The notes under the pieces were generated by a model. The model was given only the letters and a program-made list of their open reading frames with translations. It had not been told where the DNA came from and ran no database searches. Both the position numbers and the translations under genes were made by a program. 64,000 nucleotides of DNA from Streptomyces xanthophaeus (GTDB lineage Bacteria > Actinomycetota > Actinomycetes > Streptomycetales > Streptomycetaceae): the NCBI RefSeq assembly GCF_000725805.1, contig NZ_JOFT01000009.1:1-64000 (forward strand). Reading direction: 5' to 3'. Numbering within the stretch: position 1 is the first letter of the stretch; each line of letters begins with the position of its first letter. Of this stretch, positions 29,777-38,007 are shown piece by piece.

Positions 29777-30754
29777 GTGAGCACCCCCGAACTCCCCCTG
29801 ATCGAGCAGCCCGCCGACAACGACGGCGGCTGCGGCGACGACTGCGCCTGCGGCGACGGCGAGGAGAGCGGCCTCGACCCGGCGCTCGCCCAGCTGCTCG
29901 CGGACGCGGGCCTGGACCCGATCGAGGTCGAGGACATCGCGCACATGGCGCTGTCCGAGGACCTGGACGGCGGTGAGGACGTGACCACCGTCGCCACCGT
30001 CCCCGAGGACGCCGAGGCGATCGCCGACTTCGTCGCCCGCGAGGGCGGCGTCGTCGCGGGCCTGCGGATCGCGGAGGCCGTGTTCTCCGTGGTGTGCACC
30101 GACACCTTCGAGGTGGAGCGGCACGCCGAGGACGGCGACCGCGTCGAGGCCGGCCAGCTGCTGCTCTCCGTGCGCTCGCGCACCCGTGACCTGCTGACCG
30201 GTGAGCGCAGCGCGCTGAACATCATGTGCCGGCTGTCGGGCATCGCCACGGCCACCCGCCGCTGGGCGGACGTCCTGGACGGCACCACGGCCAAGGTCCG
30301 CGACACCCGCAAGACCACCCCGGGCCTGCGCTCGCTGGAGAAGTACGCGGTCCGCTGCGGCGGCGGCGTCAACCACCGGATGTCGCTGTCGGACGCCGCG
30401 CTGGTGAAGGACAACCACGTGATCGCGGCGGGCGGGGTCGCGCAGGCCTTCAAGGCCGTCCGCGAGGCCTTCCCGGAGGTGCCGATCGAGGTCGAGGTCG
30501 ACACCCTGGAGCAGGTCGGCGAGGTCCTGGAGGCGGGCGCCGACCTGATCCTGCTGGACAACTTCACCGTGACGCAGACCGCCGAGGCCGTGGCCCTGGT
30601 GGCCGGGCGCGCCACCCTGGAGTCCTCCGGCCGCCTGACCCTCGACTCCGCCCGCGACTACGCCCTGACCGGCGTGGACTACCTGGCCGTGGGCGCGCTG
30701 ACGCACTCCTCCCCGATCCTGGACATCGGCCTCGATCTGCGCGAGGCGGTGTAA
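29777..30754 (+). CDS. nadC: Nicotinate-nucleotide pyrophosphorylase (quinolinate phosphoribosyltransferase) NadC
   Basis: A 325-residue enzyme converting quinolinate and PRPP to nicotinate mononucleotide. The conserved LSGIATATRRW, DTRKTTPGLR and GGGVNHRMSLSDAALVKDNH motifs and the C-terminal LLDNF are present. The N-terminus carries an unusual ~45-residue extension with a GGCGDDCACGDGE cluster of three cysteines not needed for catalysis. GTG 29777 is chosen over GTG 29771 because GGAGAA lies at proper spacing only for 29777. Confidence 0.95.
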   Translation: MSTPELPLIEQPADNDGGCGDDCACGDGEESGLDPALAQLLADAGLDPIEVEDIAHMALSEDLDGGEDVTTVATVPEDAEAIADFVAREGGVVAGLRIAEAVFSVVCTDTFEVERHAEDGDRVEAGQLLLSVRSRTRDLLTGERSALNIMCRLSGIATATRRWADVLDGTTAKVRDTRKTTPGLRSLEKYAVRCGGGVNHRMSLSDAALVKDNHVIAAGGVAQAFKAVREAFPEVPIEVEVDTLEQVGEVLEAGADLILLDNFTVTQTAEAVALVAGRATLESSGRLTLDSARDYALTGVDYLAVGALTHSSPILDIGLDLREAV

Positions 30755-30757
30755 CCC

Positions 30758-31570
30758 GTGCTCCTCACCATCGACGTGGGCAACACCCATACGGTCCTGG
30801 GCCTGTTCGACGGTGACGAGATCGTCGAGCACTGGCGCATCTCGACCGACCCGCGGCGCACGGCCGACGAGATGGCCGTGCTGCTCCAGGGCCTGATGGG
30901 CATGCACCCGATGCTCGGCAGCGAGCTGGGCGACGGGATCCACGGCATCGCGATCTGCTCGACGGTGCCCTCGGTGCTGCACGAGCTGCGCGAGGTCACC
31001 CGTCGCTACTACGGGGACGTCCCGGCGGTGCTGGTGGAGCCCGGCATCAAGACGGGCGTGCCGATCCTCATGGACAACCCGAAGGAGGTCGGCGCGGACC
31101 GCATCATCAACGCGGTCGCGGCCGTCGAGCTCTTCGGGGGTCCGGCGATCGTGGTCGACTTCGGTACGGCGACCACCTTCGACGCGGTGTCCGCGAAGGG
31201 CGAGTACGTGGGCGGGGTGATCGCCCCGGGCATCGAGATCTCGATGGAGGCGCTCGGCGTACGGGGCGCCCAGCTCCGCAAGATCGAGCTGGCCCGCCCG
31301 CGCAACGTGATCGGCAAGTCCACGGTCGAGGCGATGCAGTCGGGTGTGGTCTACGGGTTCGCGGGGCAGGTCGACGGGGTCGTCACGCGGATGGCCAAGG
31401 AGCTCGCGGGTCCGGGCGGCGCCCCGGACGACGTCCGTGTCATCGCGACCGGCGGCCTGGCCCCGATGGTCCTCGGGGAGTCCTCGGTGATCGACGACCA
31501 CGAGCCGTGGCTGACCCTGATCGGTCTGCGACTGGTCTACGAGCGCAACGCGCCCAAGTTCAGCCAGTAG
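30758..31570 (+). CDS. coaX: Type III pantothenate kinase CoaX
   Basis: A 270-residue pantothenate kinase of the acetate-kinase/Hsp70 fold, the first enzyme of CoA synthesis. Phosphate motif DVGNTHT at 6-12; GADRIINAVAA near 107-120; FGTATTFD near 130; and APGIEIS near 155. It follows nadC by 3 bases at the end of the cofactor operon, so pantothenate made by PanC is used by the product of the same transcript. Confidence 0.96.
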   Translation: MLLTIDVGNTHTVLGLFDGDEIVEHWRISTDPRRTADEMAVLLQGLMGMHPMLGSELGDGIHGIAICSTVPSVLHELREVTRRYYGDVPAVLVEPGIKTGVPILMDNPKEVGADRIINAVAAVELFGGPAIVVDFGTATTFDAVSAKGEYVGGVIAPGIEISMEALGVRGAQLRKIELARPRNVIGKSTVEAMQSGVVYGFAGQVDGVVTRMAKELAGPGGAPDDVRVIATGGLAPMVLGESSVIDDHEPWLTLIGLRLVYERNAPKFSQ

Positions 31571-31574
31571 CCGG

Positions 31575-31597
31575 GCCGGGCCTTCGGCGGGCCCGGC
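31575..31597 (+). terminator. Hairpin after coaX
   Basis: GCCGGGCC and GGCCCGGC arms with a 7-base loop, starting 5 bases after the coaX stop. Confidence 0.5.
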
Positions 31598-31634
31598 CGG
31601 GCAGGCGGCCGGGCCTGCGGCGGTCCGGCGCTGG

Positions 31635-31844
31635 TCAGCAGGCGTGCGGGCGGGTCAGCAGGCGGTGCAGAGCGGCCCTCCAGGGATGCCGGGCCGGGCG
31701 GCCGTCGAGGACCGCCCGGAGCTGTTCGTAGTTCCTGGCTTCGCGGAGCACGGCGAGGTCGTCCCGGCCCGGCGGCGGGGGCATCGGGTCGCCGTGCTGC
31801 GACGCCCGGTAGGTGTCGATGAGGTACTGCTCGATCGCGCTCAT
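31635..31844 (-). CDS. Small conserved hypothetical protein
   Basis: A 69-residue soluble protein (starts MSAIEQYLIDTYRASQHG, ends RLLTRPHAC) with Pro-rich PMPPPPGRDD in the middle and an Arg/His-rich end. It is not recognised as a named family. The ATG at 31844 has GGTGGAGG at good spacing. It converges on coaX and is divergent from the ArsR/DUF5937 gene, with an inverted repeat in between. Confidence 0.7.
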   Translation of the reverse strand: MSAIEQYLIDTYRASQHGDPMPPPPGRDDLAVLREARNYEQLRAVLDGRPARHPWRAALHRLLTRPHAC

Positions 31845-31882
31845 GCCTCCACCCTCACCCCGTCGGCAGCGCACCGCGCGCC

Positions 31883-31903
31883 GATTGACGTCACGCGTCA
31901 ATC
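31883..31903. promoter_or_regulatory. Perfect inverted repeat, candidate ArsR-type operator
   Basis: GATTGACG-TCACG-CGTCAATC: 8-base arms with a 5-base spacer in the divergent region between the small gene (31844) and the ArsR/DUF5937 regulator (32056). Position and symmetry suit a dimeric repressor. Confidence 0.5.
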
Positions 31904-32043
31904 ATCCCCCCTCCGAGCCCTGTGACCAGGGGCCCGGCCCCGGTGCGGGCCACCCGTCCGGCCCCGCCCGCCGCGGGGTCCGCGGTCCCCCGTCCGGCCC
32001 CGCCCGGGCTGCGGCCCGGCGCCCCGGGCGGCAGGCGCACCGG

Positions 32044-32049
32044 CAGAAT
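32044..32049 (+). promoter_or_regulatory. -10-like element of leaderless promoter (ArsR/DUF5937)
   Basis: CAGAAT ends 6 bases before the ATG at 32056; there is no Shine-Dalgarno. Confidence 0.4.
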
Positions 32050-32055
32050 GGGGCG

Positions 32056-33180
32056 ATGAGCGTCACCATCGACATCGCCGGGCTCCCCGCCGAGCGGATC
32101 TCCTTCACGCCCTCGCCGCTCGCGGAGCTCTGCATGGCGCTGCACGCGCTCTCCCAGCCCGCCCATCACCCCGGGCTCGCCTCCTGGACCACCGCCACCG
32201 CCGCCACGCTCGACCCCTGCCTGGCCGACCGGCTGCTGGAGGGCGACTTCATGTGGCGCAGTTCGTTCTCCGACATCTTCATGCCCTTCGCGGGCACCCC
32301 CGGCGGGACCGGGCGTCCCGCCGCGACCCTGGCCGGGGAACTCGACGTGCTCGACCGGCTGGACGACGAGCAGTTCGTGACGGCTGCCCTGGAGCACTGC
32401 TGGATCGCGCTGTACAACGAGGGCGGCTGGCCCTCCCCGCTGACGGATGCGGGGGCCCGGGCCAAGGCCCTGGAGACGGCCGCCGCCCGCGGCCCGCGCC
32501 AGCTGGACTTCTCCGTCCGGCTGCTGGACGACCCGGGCTCCGTACGGGTGTGGATGCGCCGGCTCCTGGAGGACTGCGACGAGGCCTTCTTCGCCGAGAC
32601 CTGGAAGCGCATCGAGCCCGGGCAGAGCGCGGACGCCCGGCACAAGACCGAGGTGCTGCGGCGCAAGGGGCTGCCCGCCGCGCTGAAGGAGGTCTCCTCC
32701 GCGCTGAGCGTGGACGGGGGCCTGACGACGATCACCGCCGACAAGATGGTCAACGGGTCGACCACCGCCACCGATCCCCGGATGGGGCCCGGGCTGGTCT
32801 TCATACCGACCAACTTCGGCTGGCCGCACCTGCTCGTGCTGCACGCACCGGGCTGGCGTCCCGTGGTCCACTACCCGCTCGGCTCCCCCCAGCTGGCCTC
32901 GGCGCCCGGGCCGGTGGAGCTGCTCCAGCGGCGGATGGAGGCGCTGGCGCACCCGATGCGGATGACCCTGTGCCGCAGCCTCGCCCGGGCCCCGTACACG
33001 ACGAGCGAGCTGGCGACCGTCCACGGGATCACCGCGCCCGAGGTGTCACGGCACCTCGCGGTCCTGAAGAAGGCCGGGCTGATGCACACCCGGCGTCAGG
33101 GCCGCTACGTCCAGCACCAGTTGGACCTGTCCGTCGTCGCACGGCTGGGGTCGGACCTCATAGAGGGACTGCTCCGCTAG
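32056..33180 (+). CDS. ArsR-family regulator with N-terminal DUF5937 domain
   Basis: A 374-residue regulator. Residues ~1-270 form the DUF5937-type domain seen in actinobacterial ArsR-like proteins. The C-terminal ~90 residues hold a classic ArsR winged helix: ALAHPMRMTLCRSLA, SELATVHGITAPEVSRHLAVLKKAGLM, RQGRYVQHQLDL. No metal-binding Cys cluster of the arsenic type is seen in the helix, so it probably senses something else through the N-terminal domain. A 21-base inverted repeat upstream is a likely self-operator. Confidence 0.88.
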   Translation: MSVTIDIAGLPAERISFTPSPLAELCMALHALSQPAHHPGLASWTTATAATLDPCLADRLLEGDFMWRSSFSDIFMPFAGTPGGTGRPAATLAGELDVLDRLDDEQFVTAALEHCWIALYNEGGWPSPLTDAGARAKALETAAARGPRQLDFSVRLLDDPGSVRVWMRRLLEDCDEAFFAETWKRIEPGQSADARHKTEVLRRKGLPAALKEVSSALSVDGGLTTITADKMVNGSTTATDPRMGPGLVFIPTNFGWPHLLVLHAPGWRPVVHYPLGSPQLASAPGPVELLQRRMEALAHPMRMTLCRSLARAPYTTSELATVHGITAPEVSRHLAVLKKAGLMHTRRQGRYVQHQLDLSVVARLGSDLIEGLLR

Positions 33181-33352
33181 GCGGAATGACCGGTTCCTGA
33201 CGGCGCAGAGTCACCGATATACGGAATTCATAAACCGGAATCGGCGAAAACTCTGGTCAGAGTGGCCACTTCTTGTTTAACGTGCGTCAACCGCTCCCCC
33301 CGCGTACCGCGTGCACCGCTTCTGCTCGCCTTGTTGTCGTGGAAGGACCTTC

Positions 33353-34909
33353 ATGCCCTCTCGTCGTATAGCCGCAGCAACTGCCGCACTGGCAGCTGCG
33401 GCCCTTGTCTCCCCGCTGCTCCTCGCCGGCCCCGCCGGTGCCACCGGGAGCCCGCAGAGCGATGCCGCCCGGGGCGACGCACTGGCCAAGAAGCTGGTCA
33501 AGGAAGCGACCGGCAAGGGCGCCAACAACCACCTCAAGGTGTTCCAGTCGATCGCCGACTACAACAACGGCACCCGCGTGGCCGGTTCCAAGGGCCACGT
33601 GCAGTCCGCCCAGTACATCGAGGCCGTGATGCGCGCGGCCGGGTACAAGGTGACCCGCAACGAGTTCGACTTCGTCTACGTCGAGGCCCTCGCCGAGAAG
33701 CTCACCGTGAACGGTCCGGCCGGACGCGACGTCCCGATCCACCTGATGACGTACACCGCGAGCGGCCCCGAGGGCGGTGTCACCGCGCAGGTCGCGGTCG
33801 CCCCGGTCGACGCGGACGGCACCAACGGCTGCGAGCCCGGCGACTTCGCCGCGGGCGCCTTCACGGGCAAGATCGCCCTGGTCAAGCGCGGCGGCTGCGC
33901 CTTCGCGGTGAAGCAGCAGAACGCGGCCGCGGCCGGCGCGGTCGGCGCGGTCATCTACAACAACACCGACGGCGCGCTGAACGGCACCCTCGGCGACCCG
34001 GCCGTGGGCAAGGTCCCGACCGGCGGCGTCACCCAGGCGGAGGGCGAGAAGCTGGCCGCCGAGGCGGCAGCGGGTCCGGTCGAGGTCACCCTCGACATCC
34101 GCGAGCTGCGCGAGAACCGCAAGACCTTCAACGTGGTCGCCGAGACCCGCGGCGGCGACGAGAACAACACCGTGTTCCTCGGCGCCCACCTCGACTCGGT
34201 CGCGGCGGGCCCGGGCATCAACGACAACGGATCCGGCTCGGCCGGCATCCTCCAGGTCGCGCAGCGCCTCGCGAGCAGCCAGTCGAAGATCAAGAACAAG
34301 GTCAAGTTCGCCTGGTGGTCGGCGGAGGAGTTCGGCCTGCTCGGCTCCGAGGCGTACGTCGCCGGGCTGACGGACGCCGAGAAGAAGAAGATCAAGCTCT
34401 ACCTGAACTTCGACATGATCGCCTCGCCGAACGCCGCCTACTTCGTCTACGACGGCGACGACTCGGACGCCACGGGCGCCGGTCCCGGCCCCGAGGGCTC
34501 CGCGCAGATCGAGCGGGGCATCACCGGCTTCCTCGACTCGAAGAACATCCCGCACGAGGGCACCGACTTCTCCGGCCGCTCCGACTACGGCCCGTTCATC
34601 GAGGTGGGCATCCCCTCCGGCGGCACCTTCACCGGCGCCGAGGGCATCAAGACCGATGCCCAGGCGGCCAAGTTCGGCGGCCAGGCGGGCGTCGCGTACG
34701 ACGTGAACTACCACGGCAAGGGTGACGACATCACCAACATCGACCAGAAGGCGCTCGACATCAACGTCGACGTCATCGCGGACGCGGTCGGCCACTACGC
34801 CCACGACCTGGCCCCGCTGACGAAGCCGGTCGTCCCACAGCCGTCCACCCCGGGTACGGGCAGCGGCGGCGGCCTGCACGAGGGCCACGGCCACGAGGTC
34901 ACGCAGTAG
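33353..34909 (+). CDS. Secreted M28-family aminopeptidase with PA domain
   Basis: A 518-residue secreted zinc aminopeptidase, similar to Streptomyces griseus aminopeptidase. Sec signal peptide at 1-30 (AAALVSPLLLAGPAGATG). A PA insert is at roughly residues 130-245. M28 zinc ligands are in FLGAHLDSV, NDNGSGSAG, WWSAEEFGLLG and LNFDMIASPN. A His-containing end (GLHEGHGHE) is unusual and may bind metal. GGAAGGA precedes the ATG. The promoter region (33181-33352) is relatively AT-rich. Confidence 0.95.
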   Translation: MPSRRIAAATAALAAAALVSPLLLAGPAGATGSPQSDAARGDALAKKLVKEATGKGANNHLKVFQSIADYNNGTRVAGSKGHVQSAQYIEAVMRAAGYKVTRNEFDFVYVEALAEKLTVNGPAGRDVPIHLMTYTASGPEGGVTAQVAVAPVDADGTNGCEPGDFAAGAFTGKIALVKRGGCAFAVKQQNAAAAGAVGAVIYNNTDGALNGTLGDPAVGKVPTGGVTQAEGEKLAAEAAAGPVEVTLDIRELRENRKTFNVVAETRGGDENNTVFLGAHLDSVAAGPGINDNGSGSAGILQVAQRLASSQSKIKNKVKFAWWSAEEFGLLGSEAYVAGLTDAEKKKIKLYLNFDMIASPNAAYFVYDGDDSDATGAGPGPEGSAQIERGITGFLDSKNIPHEGTDFSGRSDYGPFIEVGIPSGGTFTGAEGIKTDAQAAKFGGQAGVAYDVNYHGKGDDITNIDQKALDINVDVIADAVGHYAHDLAPLTKPVVPQPSTPGTGSGGGLHEGHGHEVTQ

Positions 34910-34928
34910 CAGCTAAAGCAGTACCTTT

Positions 34929-34964
34929 CGGCGGGGCCGGTTCCTTCGGGAGCCGGCCCCGCCG
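34929..34964. terminator. Bidirectional terminator after the M28 gene
   Basis: CGGCGGGGCCGG and CCGGCCCCGCCG arms with a 12-base loop, between the convergent M28 and methyltransferase genes. Confidence 0.85.
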
Positions 34965-34969
34965 GCGTG

Positions 34970-35953
34970 TCAGGTCCGCGCCGCGCCCGGCCACGGGGCG
35001 GTGCCCACGGGCTGGACCAGCCAGCCGAAGGCGCCCAGGCCGCCGCGGGCGGTGAGTTCCGCCGCCTCGCCCGCCGCCGCCAGGGCCCGGACGTAGCCCG
35101 CCGGGTCCGTACCGGCCAGGGCCAGCGGGGGCCGGGCCCCCGAGACCCCGAGGGCGCCCAGCGCCTCGCGCTGGGTGAGCAGCGTCGCGCCCGGTCCCGC
35201 ACAGGCGTCCAGTGCCACATGCGCGGTGACATCACAGCTGCCGTCGGGGACGGGCGCCGCCTCGCGGCCCGCGCGGAAGCCGGTCAGGGTGCCGAAGGGG
35301 GGCCGTGCGTCCCGGGTGTGGGCGTAGTCCACCGCCACGGCCAGGCCGCGGTCCAGCGTCGCCACGGCCGCCGCCCAGGCCTCGTCGCGGGCCCGGCCGA
35401 TCTCCGCGCGGCCCGGCTCCGGCCACCACCGCTCCAGCCAGGCCCGGTCCGCCTCGTCCAGGGGGCCGCCCCGGCTCTCCGTACCGTCGGGCGCGACCAG
35501 GACGTAGTGCCCGTCCTCGGCGATCTCCAGCGGGACGTTGTCCAGCCACTCGTTGGCGAAGAGCAGCCCCGTGGTCCCCGCGGGCGGCTCGGCGGTCCAG
35601 CGGATCCGCGGGTCGAGCCCGCCCGGCCGCTCCGCCCGCTCCACGGCGTACGGCCGCACGCGCGCGGCCACCTCCGGCGGCAGGGCGGCGAGCACACCGG
35701 CCACCAGCTCGCCGCGGCCGGCCCCCATGTCCACCAGGTCCAGTCCGGCCGGGTGGCCCAGTTCGGCGTCCAGCCACAGCAGGAGCCTGGCCACGGCTCC
35801 CGCGTACAGCGGGGAGGCGTGCACGGAGGTGCGGAAGTGTCCGGCGGGACCCGGCCCGCCGGGGCGCACGTAGAAGCCGCCGGGCCCGTACAGCGCGGCT
35901 TCCATCGCCGTGCGCCACCGAACCGGAGCAATGCGTTCATCCTGGCTGCTCAT
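34970..35953 (-). CDS. SAM-dependent methyltransferase of the MidA/NDUFAF7 family
   Basis: A 327-residue class I methyltransferase (COG1565). The N-terminus ([24 protein letters not shown]) and SAM motif [14 protein letters not shown] near residues 73-86 fit, as does [12 protein letters not shown] near 130. The eukaryotic member NDUFAF7 dimethylates an arginine in the 49-kDa subunit of complex I, the homologue of NuoD. A nuoD paralogue lies ~4 kb away. The assignment to the family is good; the substrate here is inference. A TAACCT hexamer is 7 bases before the ATG (leaderless). Confidence 0.87.
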   Translation of the reverse strand: MSSQDERIAPVRWRTAMEAALYGPGGFYVRPGGPGPAGHFRTSVHASPLYAGAVARLLLWLDAELGHPAGLDLVDMGAGRGELVAGVLAALPPEVAARVRPYAVERAERPGGLDPRIRWTAEPPAGTTGLLFANEWLDNVPLEIAEDGHYVLVAPDGTESRGGPLDEADRAWLERWWPEPGRAEIGRARDEAWAAAVATLDRGLAVAVDYAHTRDARPPFGTLTGFRAGREAAPVPDGSCDVTAHVALDACAGPGATLLTQREALGALGVSGARPPLALAGTDPAGYVRALAAAGEAAELTARGGLGAFGWLVQPVGTAPWPGAART

Positions 35954-35960
35954 CGCCCCC

Positions 35961-35966
35961 AGGTTA
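35961..35966 (-). promoter_or_regulatory. -10 element of leaderless promoter (MidA-type gene)
   Basis: TAACCT on the minus strand ends 7 bases before the ATG at 35953. Confidence 0.5.
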
Positions 35967-36046
35967 AGCTCGCCTCCACCTTGCGGAGTACGCCCCCGGT
36001 GCCAGGTTCGGACCTGTGGTTGACTCCAGCACCTATCTCCACTCCC

Positions 36047-36052
36047 TACGCT
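36047..36052 (+). promoter_or_regulatory. -10 element of leaderless promoter (histidine kinase)
   Basis: TACGCT ends 7 bases before the GTG at 36060. Confidence 0.5.
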
Positions 36053-36059
36053 GGGTGAC

Positions 36060-37262
36060 GTGCAGCGCCTCTACGACTTCCTCCGCAGACACCCGACGGG
36101 CGTCGACAGCTTCTGGGCTGTCCTCCTCTTCGGGTTCTCGATGCTGAACGTCTCCGAGGACAACGCGCTCGACACCCGCCTGAAGGTCGCCGCCCTCCCC
36201 GTGGTGTTCGCCATGAGCACCGCCGTGGCCCTGCGGCGCAAGCGGACCCGGGCGATGTTCTGGCTCACCCTCGCGGCCGGGATCTACCAGCTGGCCCTGG
36301 GGATCGTCGCGGGGACGTACGACCTCGCCATGTTCGTGATCCTCTTCACCGTCGCCGCGAGCGAGGTCCCGCGCTGGGTCTCGCGCACCGCGCTGGGCTG
36401 GGGGGTGGCCGCGGCCCCGCTCTACTTCCTGCGCCACGGCGTGGACAAGGGCACCAGCGACGTCGACAACGTCCTCTTCGCCGTTTTCATGATCATCCCG
36501 TTCGTCCTGGCCTGGGTCATGGGCGACTCCCTGCGCACCCGCCGGGCCTATTACGCCCAGCTCATCGAGCGCAACCAGCGCCTGGAGAACCAGCGCGAGG
36601 CCCAGGCCAAGGTGGCCGTCGCCGCCGAGCGCGCCCGGATCGCCCGCGAGCTGCACGACGTCGTCGCGCACAACGTCTCGGTGATGGTGGTCCAGGCCGA
36701 CGGGGCCGCGTACGTCATGGACGTGGCCCCCGAGCAGGCCAAGGAAGCCCTCCAGACCATCTCCGGCACGGGCCGCCAGGCCCTCGCCGAGATGCGCCGG
36801 CTGCTCGGGGTGCTGCGCACCGGCGAACCGCAGGAGTCCGAGGACTACGTGCCGCAGCCGGACGTCGAACAGATCGAGGTCCTGGTCGAGCAGGTGCGGG
36901 CGGCCGGCCTCGAAGTGGACTTCGAGGTCGAGGGCGCACCGCGGCAACTGCCCAGCGGCGTCGAACTGACGGCGTACCGGATCGTGCAGGAAGCGCTCAC
37001 CAATACGCGCAAGCACGGCGGCCCCGATGCGAAGGCCGCCGTCCGGCTGATCTACTTCGACGACGGTCTCGGCCTGCTCATCGAGGACGACGGGCGGGGC
37101 GCGGCCCACGAGCTGTACGAGGACGGCGGCGCCGACGGCGCCGGACACGGCCTGATCGGCATGCGGGAGCGGATCGGCATGGTCGGCGGAACCCTGGACA
37201 CGGGGCCGCGGCCGGGCGGCGGCTTCCGGATCAGCGCACTGCTCCCCCTGAAGAAGAAATGA
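36060..37262 (+). CDS. NarL-type sensor histidine kinase (HisKA_3)
   Basis: A 400-residue membrane sensor. About five membrane helices lie between residues 15 and 155, with little extracytoplasmic sequence, so the signal may come from within the membrane. The dimerisation motif [14 protein letters not shown] has phospho-acceptor His199, and the HATPase region includes [16 protein letters not shown] and DDGRGA. It pairs with the response regulator 17 bases downstream. Intramembrane sensors of this type often answer cell-envelope stress, but no resistance gene is directly adjacent. Confidence 0.93.
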   Translation: MQRLYDFLRRHPTGVDSFWAVLLFGFSMLNVSEDNALDTRLKVAALPVVFAMSTAVALRRKRTRAMFWLTLAAGIYQLALGIVAGTYDLAMFVILFTVAASEVPRWVSRTALGWGVAAAPLYFLRHGVDKGTSDVDNVLFAVFMIIPFVLAWVMGDSLRTRRAYYAQLIERNQRLENQREAQAKVAVAAERARIARELHDVVAHNVSVMVVQADGAAYVMDVAPEQAKEALQTISGTGRQALAEMRRLLGVLRTGEPQESEDYVPQPDVEQIEVLVEQVRAAGLEVDFEVEGAPRQLPSGVELTAYRIVQEALTNTRKHGGPDAKAAVRLIYFDDGLGLLIEDDGRGAAHELYEDGGADGAGHGLIGMRERIGMVGGTLDTGPRPGGGFRISALLPLKKK

Positions 37263-37279
37263 CGAGGACGAGGTAACTG

Positions 37280-37954
37280 ATGTCCATCCGAGTGATGCTC
37301 GTCGACGACCAGGTGCTGCTGCGCACCGGCTTCCGCATGGTGCTCGCCGCCCAGCCGGACATGGACGTCGTGGCCGAGGCGGGAGACGGCCTGGAGGCGC
37401 TGGAGGTGCTGCGGGCCACCAAGGTGGACGTGGTGCTGATGGACGTCCGCATGCCGAGGCTCGACGGGGTCGAGGCGACCCGGCGGATCTGCGAGCCCGA
37501 GGTACACCCCAAGGTGATCATCCTGACCACCTTCGACCTGGACGAGTACGCCTTCTCGGGCCTGAAGGCGGGCGCGAGCGGGTTCATGCTGAAGGACGTG
37601 CCGCCGGGCGAACTGCTCGCGGCGATCCGCTCCGTGCACAGCGGGGACGCGGTCGTCGCCCCCTCCACGACGCGGCGGCTGCTGGACCGCTTCGCCCCGA
37701 TGCTGCCGTCGAGCACGCAGGAGCCGCAGAACAAGGAGATCGAGCGGCTCACCGACCGCGAGCGCGAGGTCATGCTGCTGGTCGCCCAGGGCCTGTCGAA
37801 CGGCGAGATCGCGGCCCGACTGGTCCTGTCGGAGGCCACCGTGAAGACCCACGTGGGCCGCATCCTGACGAAGCTGGGCCTGCGCGACCGCGTCCAGGTG
37901 GTCGTCCTCGCCTACGAGACGGGCCTGGTCCGCGCGGGCGGCGGCTCCGCGTAA
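37280..37954 (+). CDS. NarL/LuxR-family response regulator
   Basis: A 224-residue response regulator with Asp9-Asp10, phospho-acceptor Asp55 (VVLMDVRMPRLDG), a conserved Lys in FMLKDVPPGE, and a C-terminal LuxR-type helix-turn-helix (LTDREREVMLLVAQGLSNGEIA, TVKTHVGRILTKL). It forms a two-gene operon with the upstream kinase. Target genes are unknown. Confidence 0.95.
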   Translation: MSIRVMLVDDQVLLRTGFRMVLAAQPDMDVVAEAGDGLEALEVLRATKVDVVLMDVRMPRLDGVEATRRICEPEVHPKVIILTTFDLDEYAFSGLKAGASGFMLKDVPPGELLAAIRSVHSGDAVVAPSTTRRLLDRFAPMLPSSTQEPQNKEIERLTDREREVMLLVAQGLSNGEIAARLVLSEATVKTHVGRILTKLGLRDRVQVVVLAYETGLVRAGGGSA

Positions 37955-37960
37955 CACCGC

Positions 37961-38003
37961 GGGCCGGGGCCGGGTCCGGGTCGTACGGGCCCGGCCCCGG
38001 CCC
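37961..38003. terminator. Terminator after the two-component operon
   Basis: A 17-base-pair stem (one G-T pair) with a 9-base loop, 6 bases after the response-regulator stop and 5 bases from the convergent PH-domain gene. Confidence 0.85.
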
Positions 38004-38007
38004 GGCG

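Noticed and set aside
33208..33270. AT-rich stretch with CTCTG/CAGAG dyad before the M28 gene as an operator
   Set aside because: The dyad is only five bases per arm, and the AT content fits an ordinary promoter region.
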